Below, piece after piece: positions 59,880-64,000 of a DNA stretch of 64,000 bases; position 1 is the first letter of the stretch, and every line of letters starts with the position of its first letter. A program made the translations under genes and the position numbers. The stretch covers positions 8,432,001 to 8,496,000 of the forward strand of contig CM049310.1 in assembly GCA_026874595.1 (NCBI GenBank), in the 5' to 3' direction. The notes below the pieces were generated by a model. The model was not told the origin of the DNA. It saw only the letters and a program-made list of their open reading frames with translations, and ran no database searches. The DNA comes from Sipunculus nudus. Its lineage: Eukaryota; Annelida; Sipuncula; Golfingiida; Sipunculidae.

Positions 59880-61760
59880 GGATTTCAAACATGACTTATG
59901 TATGGCCCACCACTAAAGTAAGAACCCTATAGGTTCTAGGGTCATGAGGTCAAAGGTCAAGGTCACAGGACTGGCATTTTAAAAGATACTGTGGATGCAT
60001 TTTAAGCCAAACATTTCATCTCAGACCTTTCATCTTGCACATGTAAGTCATCTGCCAATAGAGGAAGACCCCTATCAGTTTAGAGGTCACAAGGTCAAAG
60101 GTGAAGGTCACAGGAGCCATCTGTCCAAAAATTAGTTTCTGGATGATAATTCCTGCTTTTATTGATGTATGGATATCAAACTTGACTTGTATATGTCCCA
60201 TTGGAAAAGCAAGACCCAAATTGATTTTGGGGTCATGAGGTCAAAGGTCAAGGTCACAGGAAACCTCTTTAAAAAGATTGTGGATGCATTTTCAGCCAAA
60301 CAATTCATCTCAGATCTTTCATCTTGCACATATAGTTCACCTGCCAAGAGTGGAAGACCCCTATCAATTTTGAGGTCACAAGGTCAAAGGTGAAGGTCAC
60401 AGGAGCCATCTGTCCAAAATTTAGGTTCTGGTTGATAATTCCTGCTTTTCTTGATGTATGGATTTCAAACTTGACTTGTATATGTCCTATTGGAAAAGCA
60501 AGACCCAAATTGATTTTGAGGTTATGAGGTCAAAGGTCAAGGTCACAGGACACATCTTTAAAAAGATGTGGATGCATTTTCAGCCAAACATTTCATCTCA
60601 GATCATTCATCTTGCACATATAGTTCACCTGCCAAGAGAGGAAGAACCCTATCAAATTTGAGGTCACAAGGTCAAAGGTGAAGGTCACAGGAGTCATCTG
60701 TCCAAAAATTAGTTTCTGGATGATAATTCCTTCTTTTATTGATTTAGGATTTCAAACTTGACTTGAATTTGACCCATTGGAAAAGCAAGACCTGAATTGA
60801 TTTTGGGGTCATGAGGTCAAAGGTCAAGGTCACAGGAAACCTCTTTAAAAAGATTGTGGATGCATTTTCAGCCAAACATTTCATCTCAGATCTTTCATCT
60901 TGCACATATAGTTCACCTGCCAAGAGAGGAAGAACCCTATCAATTTTGAGGTCACAAGGTCAAAGGTGAAGGTCACAGGAGCCATCTGTCCAAAAATTAG
61001 TTTCTGGATGATAATTCCTTCTTTTATTGATTTAGGATTTCAAACTTGACTTGAATTTGTCCCATTGGAAAAGCAAGACCTGAATTGATTTTGGGGTCAT
61101 GAGGTCAAAGGTCAAGGTCACAGGAAACCTCTTTAAAAAGATTGTGGATGCATGTTCAGCCAAACAATTTATCTCAGATCTTTCATCTTGCACATATAGT
61201 TCACCTGCCAAGAGAGGAAGAACCCTATCAATTTTGAGGTCACAAGGTCAAAGGTGAAGGTCACAGGAGCCATCTGTCCAAAAATTAGTTTCTGGATGAT
61301 AATTCCTGCTTTTATTGATGTATGGATTTCAAACTTGACTTGTATATGTCCCATTGGAAAAGCAAGACCCAAATTGATTTTGGGGTCATGAGGTCAAAGG
61401 TCAAGGTCACAGGACACATCTTTAAAAAGATGTGGATGCATTTTCAGCCAAACATTTCATCTCAGATCTTTCATCTTGCACATATAGTTCTCCTGCCAAG
61501 AGAGGAAGAACACTATCAAATTTGAGGTCACAAGGTCAAAGGTGAAGGTCACAGGAGCCATCTGTCCAAAAATTAGTTTCTGGGTGATAATTCCTGCTTT
61601 ATTGATGTATAGTTTTCAAACTTAACTTGCATATGTCCATTGGAAAAGCAAGACCAGAATTGATTTTGGGGTCATGAGGTCAAAGGTCAAGGTCACAGGA
61701 CACATCTTTAAAAAGATCAAGGTCACAGGACCAACATCTTCAACAAGATTGTGGATTGTT
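59880..61760 (+). repeat. 288-bp tandem array with nuclear-receptor-like motifs
   Basis: About 6.5 units. AGGTCAAAGGTCAAGGTCA occurs perfectly at 59947, 60238, 60527, 60814, 61102, 61391 and 61677 (spacing 286-291). AGGTCACAAGGTCAAAGGTG occurs at 60084, 60373, 60661, 60949, 61237 and 61525 (spacing 288-289). Other shared phrases are CATCTGTCCAAAA(A)TTAG(T/G)TTC and CCAAACATTTCATCTCAGA. The repeated 62-74 codon frames on both strands come from the array. Confidence 0.9.
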
Positions 61761-63403
61761 AGATGGAAGAAACAATAAATATGCCAAGTGTCAGTATATG
61801 CTGCTAAAAATGGGGGTCTATTTATAAAGGGGGTGGGGGCCTACTATGTCTGGGGATACTCTGGCACCTGCGGTGCCAAGAAATGTCTAGTTTTTACTGA
61901 ATCTGTAAGCAAATTTGATGTTGTGGCGGCGTCCGTAGTCCATCGTCTGTACATTAACCCATACTATTCAAAAACAACTGGAGCTAGCATCATGAAATTT
62001 AATGCAAAAAATTACCCATCTGTAAAACTCTGCATTTTCTTAGATTAGATTTTATAAAGAGAAAGCAAAAAACCCTTTAAAAATCTTCTCCGACAAAACA
62101 GTCAAGCCAAATTGTTCAATATTTCACAGAAATAATCGGTTATATCATCTCTTACAAGTGTGTTCGAATGGTTCAAGTTCGGTAAATTTTGGCGGAGTTA
62201 CAGAAAGTTGAACTTAGTCATCTGTCCAAAAAAGCATACTAAAATGACTATCTCAGAAACGGCCGGAGCTATCATCACCAAATTTTATGCCAGTGTTGGC
62301 CACATGAGTCATATATGAAACTGAGGTATTGGTGGTGCCACCTGCATTGACCTTTTTTTTTACAAGGGTCATTGGTCATCTGTACATTAACCCATAATTT
62401 CTCAGGAATAGCAGGAGCTACCATCCCCAGATTTTATGCAATAATCTTTCACATATCAAATGTTGTGGGATTCAGCTTATTTTTTTGCTATCTGCATTTA
62501 CTTTTATTTTATAGGGAAAAAGCTGGAAAACCTTTAAAAGTCTTCTTCTTGTAAATGGTCCAGCCAAATTGTTAAATATTTTACAGAAATGATCCAAGAG
62601 GCAAGCCCTCTCAAGTTTGTTCAAATGGTTTGCATTTGATGAATTTTAGGGGAGTTACACAAATTTGAACTTAGTCATTTGGCCAAGAAAGCATACTGAC
62701 ATAGTAATCTCAGAAATGACAGAAGCAAGCATTACCAAGTATTGTGCAAATGTTGGTCACATGACTCATATTTGAAGTTGCAGATTTCGTGGGGCCACCT
62801 ACATTGACTTGTTTTTTATGGGCAAAAAAACTCATAATTTTAGCCTCTTTCATCTTAAAATGTTTGTGATGAAACTGTCAAGTTGAATTGTTCAATTTTT
62901 CAAAAGAATTATCATAGGACATGGCTCTTTCAATCATATCAGATTAGATTGAGATTGTGGATTTTTGGTTGAGTTGTGAAAAGCTTAAATTGGTCTTATG
63001 GCCATTATTATGTCTATTTCAAACTGAGGACTGCAAAAGTGTTCTTCTGCAAAATTATTGTGTCAATTATATCTTCTGTAACATTGCACAAAAATTATTC
63101 TTCGGTGGCCTTTGTTCAAGTTTGCTTGAATGATTTTTGGCAGAACTATTGGACCTTTAACAATGCATCTTTTATTATTCTAAATATTTTGATAAAAAGT
63201 TTATTAATATGTCAGCTTGAAAAAAAAGCATTTAAGCCAAAGTCTTTCAGTATGTGTGAACACATTTACCAACAGGCCAAGATTCTGTCTGTATCTTTAA
63301 ATAGGTTGAGAAACTGCAAACTGTTTCAGATTTGGCAACAGATCAAGAGTTCATTCAGTGCAGCCAGATATAGGTCAAGAGTTCAATCAGTGCAGCCAAG
63401 CAC

Positions 63404-63510
63404 AAGGCATGTGATCACCTCATGGGTGACATGTGAACACCTCATGGGCACCATGTGATCACCTCATAGGTAGCATGTGATCACCTCATGAGTATCATGT
63501 GATCACCTCA
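63404..63510 (+). repeat. 24-bp tandem repeat (CATGTGATCACCTCATGG), 5 units
   Basis: Five units, versus three in the paralogous family B copy at 53486. The end positions of each unit vary (GGTGAC, GGCACC, AGGTAG, GAGTAT, TGTGTGT). Confidence 0.85.
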
Positions 63511-64000
63511 TGTGTGTCATGCCCATAATGGCTGCCTGTGGAGCCAATCTGAGAGCTTATGCAAAGGTGTGGCTACTATTTCAGATTTGGCAACAGGCCA
63601 AAGGTCAGTCTGGATCTATTTATAGCTTTGGCAGACTGCCAGCTGTATCAGATTAGGCAACAGGTCAAGAGTTCACTCAGTGCAGCCAGGTATAGGTCAG
63701 GAGTTCACTCAGTGCAGTAGCTGTATTCTATTTATAGCATTGGCAGACTGCCCACTGCATCAGATTTGGCACCAAAGTTCAGCCTGGATCTTTTTATAAC
63801 TTTGGCAGACTGCCAACTGTGTCAGATTATGCAACAGGTCAAGAGTTCACTCAGTGCAGAGTGGTACAGGTCAAAAGTTCACTCAGTCTAGCCAGGTGCA
63901 GGTCATGAGCTCACTCAGTGCAGTAGCCTGAGCAAGCAATTTGTCACAGTTCACTCGGGGCAACTGCCTTTCTCACCTAAGCCTGGTCAGCCCCATGCAT

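Larger units (their letters stand above)
59268..61891 (+). mobile_element. Family D Helentron-like element, complete (2.6 kb), nested in family B
   Basis: The 5' terminus GTATCCCCAGAC (59269-59280) pairs locally with GGGGGATAC (59287-59295) and is a perfect 12-bp inverse of GTCTGGGGATAC at 61848-61859. A hairpin TGGCACC-TGC-GGTGCCA (61862-61878) follows and the element ends CTAGT. A (GCC)n-like patch follows the head (59314-59346). Comparison with the uninterrupted site at 52008-52020 (GTAATTTTTAGAG) shows insertion within a T run. The core is a 288-bp tandem array. No Rep/helicase is encoded. Confidence 0.75.
57905..64000 (+). mobile_element. Family B Helentron-like element split by family D; runs off the window
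   Basis: The head AGCGAACCTGTGAGCTTATG lies at 57905 after a T run, and the first body section (to 59267) parallels 50660-52017. Family D then interrupts the sequence. It resumes at 61896 with a diverged second head (ACTGAATCTGTAAGCAAATT) and continues in parallel with 52018-53770 up to the window end, so the 3' terminus is not seen. Tandem repeats at 63404-63510 and AGTTCACTCAGTGCAGCC repeats at 63660-63920 are longer than in the 50-kb copy. Confidence 0.7.

Noticed and set aside
60016-61525. Repeated 67-residue frames (MGLAFP..., MDFKLDL...) on both strands
   Set aside because: They recur at the 288-bp period of the family D array and appear on both strands at once, which indicates repeat DNA rather than genes.
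59880-61760. Regularly spaced repeats resembling a CRISPR array
   Set aside because: Units are 288 bp and similar throughout, with no unique spacers; the DNA is eukaryotic and part of a mobile element.
1-64000. A host gene cluster or undescribed enzymatic system encoded in the window
   Set aside because: The only frames with recognisable protein signatures are the two LINE fragments and the MULE fragment; no coherent set of host genes is visible. The window could lie in an intron or intergenic region.

Overview
This is a gene-poor, AT-rich stretch of animal nuclear DNA. I found no convincing host protein-coding gene, no rRNA, no functional tRNA and no CRISPR array. The repeat mixture best fits a bivalve mollusc: non-LTR retrotransposon tails, a MULE-type transposase fragment, tRNA-derived SINEs, pogo/Tigger-like termini, and many copies of DINE-1/'pearl'-like elements whose ends carry GTCCGTCC microsatellites and whose cores carry tandem arrays. 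That placement is an inference; no species is claimed.

Roughly half of the window belongs to four repeat families with one shared plan. Each starts with a short terminal motif, has a simple repeat close behind it, repeats the terminal motif inverted 20-33 bp before the 3' end, and finishes with a hairpin and a short tail ending in TTGT or CTAGT, in a T run. This matches published Helentron/Helitron2 non-autonomous elements (HINEs). Family A (5' AGCTCAGCTGAC, 3' hairpin ACCCATGGGT) lies at 5061-8212, 27589-29425 and 37480-42034, with fragments at 4084-5060, 48850-49388 (minus) and 54186-54408 (minus). Family B (5' AGCGAACCTGTG, 3' hairpin AGGCCTGTAGGCCT) lies at 8571-10185, 30091-34463, 50479-54182 and 57905-64000, with fragments at 2725-4083 and 13728-14120. 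Family C (GTATCCGCCAAA, ending CTAGT) lies at 32839-34295 and 42134-43777, with fragments at 2985-3925, 12745-13399 and 15383-16275 (minus). Family D (GTATCCCCAGAC, ending CTAGT) has one complete copy at 59268-61891, inserted in a family B copy; a paralogous empty site is present near 52017.

Other content by region: a LINE 3' end with an intact reverse-transcriptase C-terminus (1-1270); a TGCCCACTG minisatellite (10.96-11.29 kb); a TAATTA-rich block (17.2-17.9 kb); a pogo-like element with TA duplication (18629-19805); a MULE transposase remnant (20369-20725) followed by an AT microsatellite and a G-run array; a TTAA-flanked MITE (25784-26226); a SINE (26.48-26.79 kb); a 1.77-kb TA-flanked element (35525-37294); a second LINE 3' end (44195-45122); and a 77-bp minisatellite interrupted by a second SINE with target-site duplication (55.46-56.35 kb).

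The most striking signals are in family D. Its 288-bp tandem array repeats a perfect nuclear-receptor DR1/extended half-site motif seven times, interleaved with six DR2-like motifs. A 12-bp palindrome, GGTGGCGCCACC, is shared by families B, C and D, whose sequences otherwise look unrelated. Most open reading frames over 60 codons here are chance readings through these repeats.
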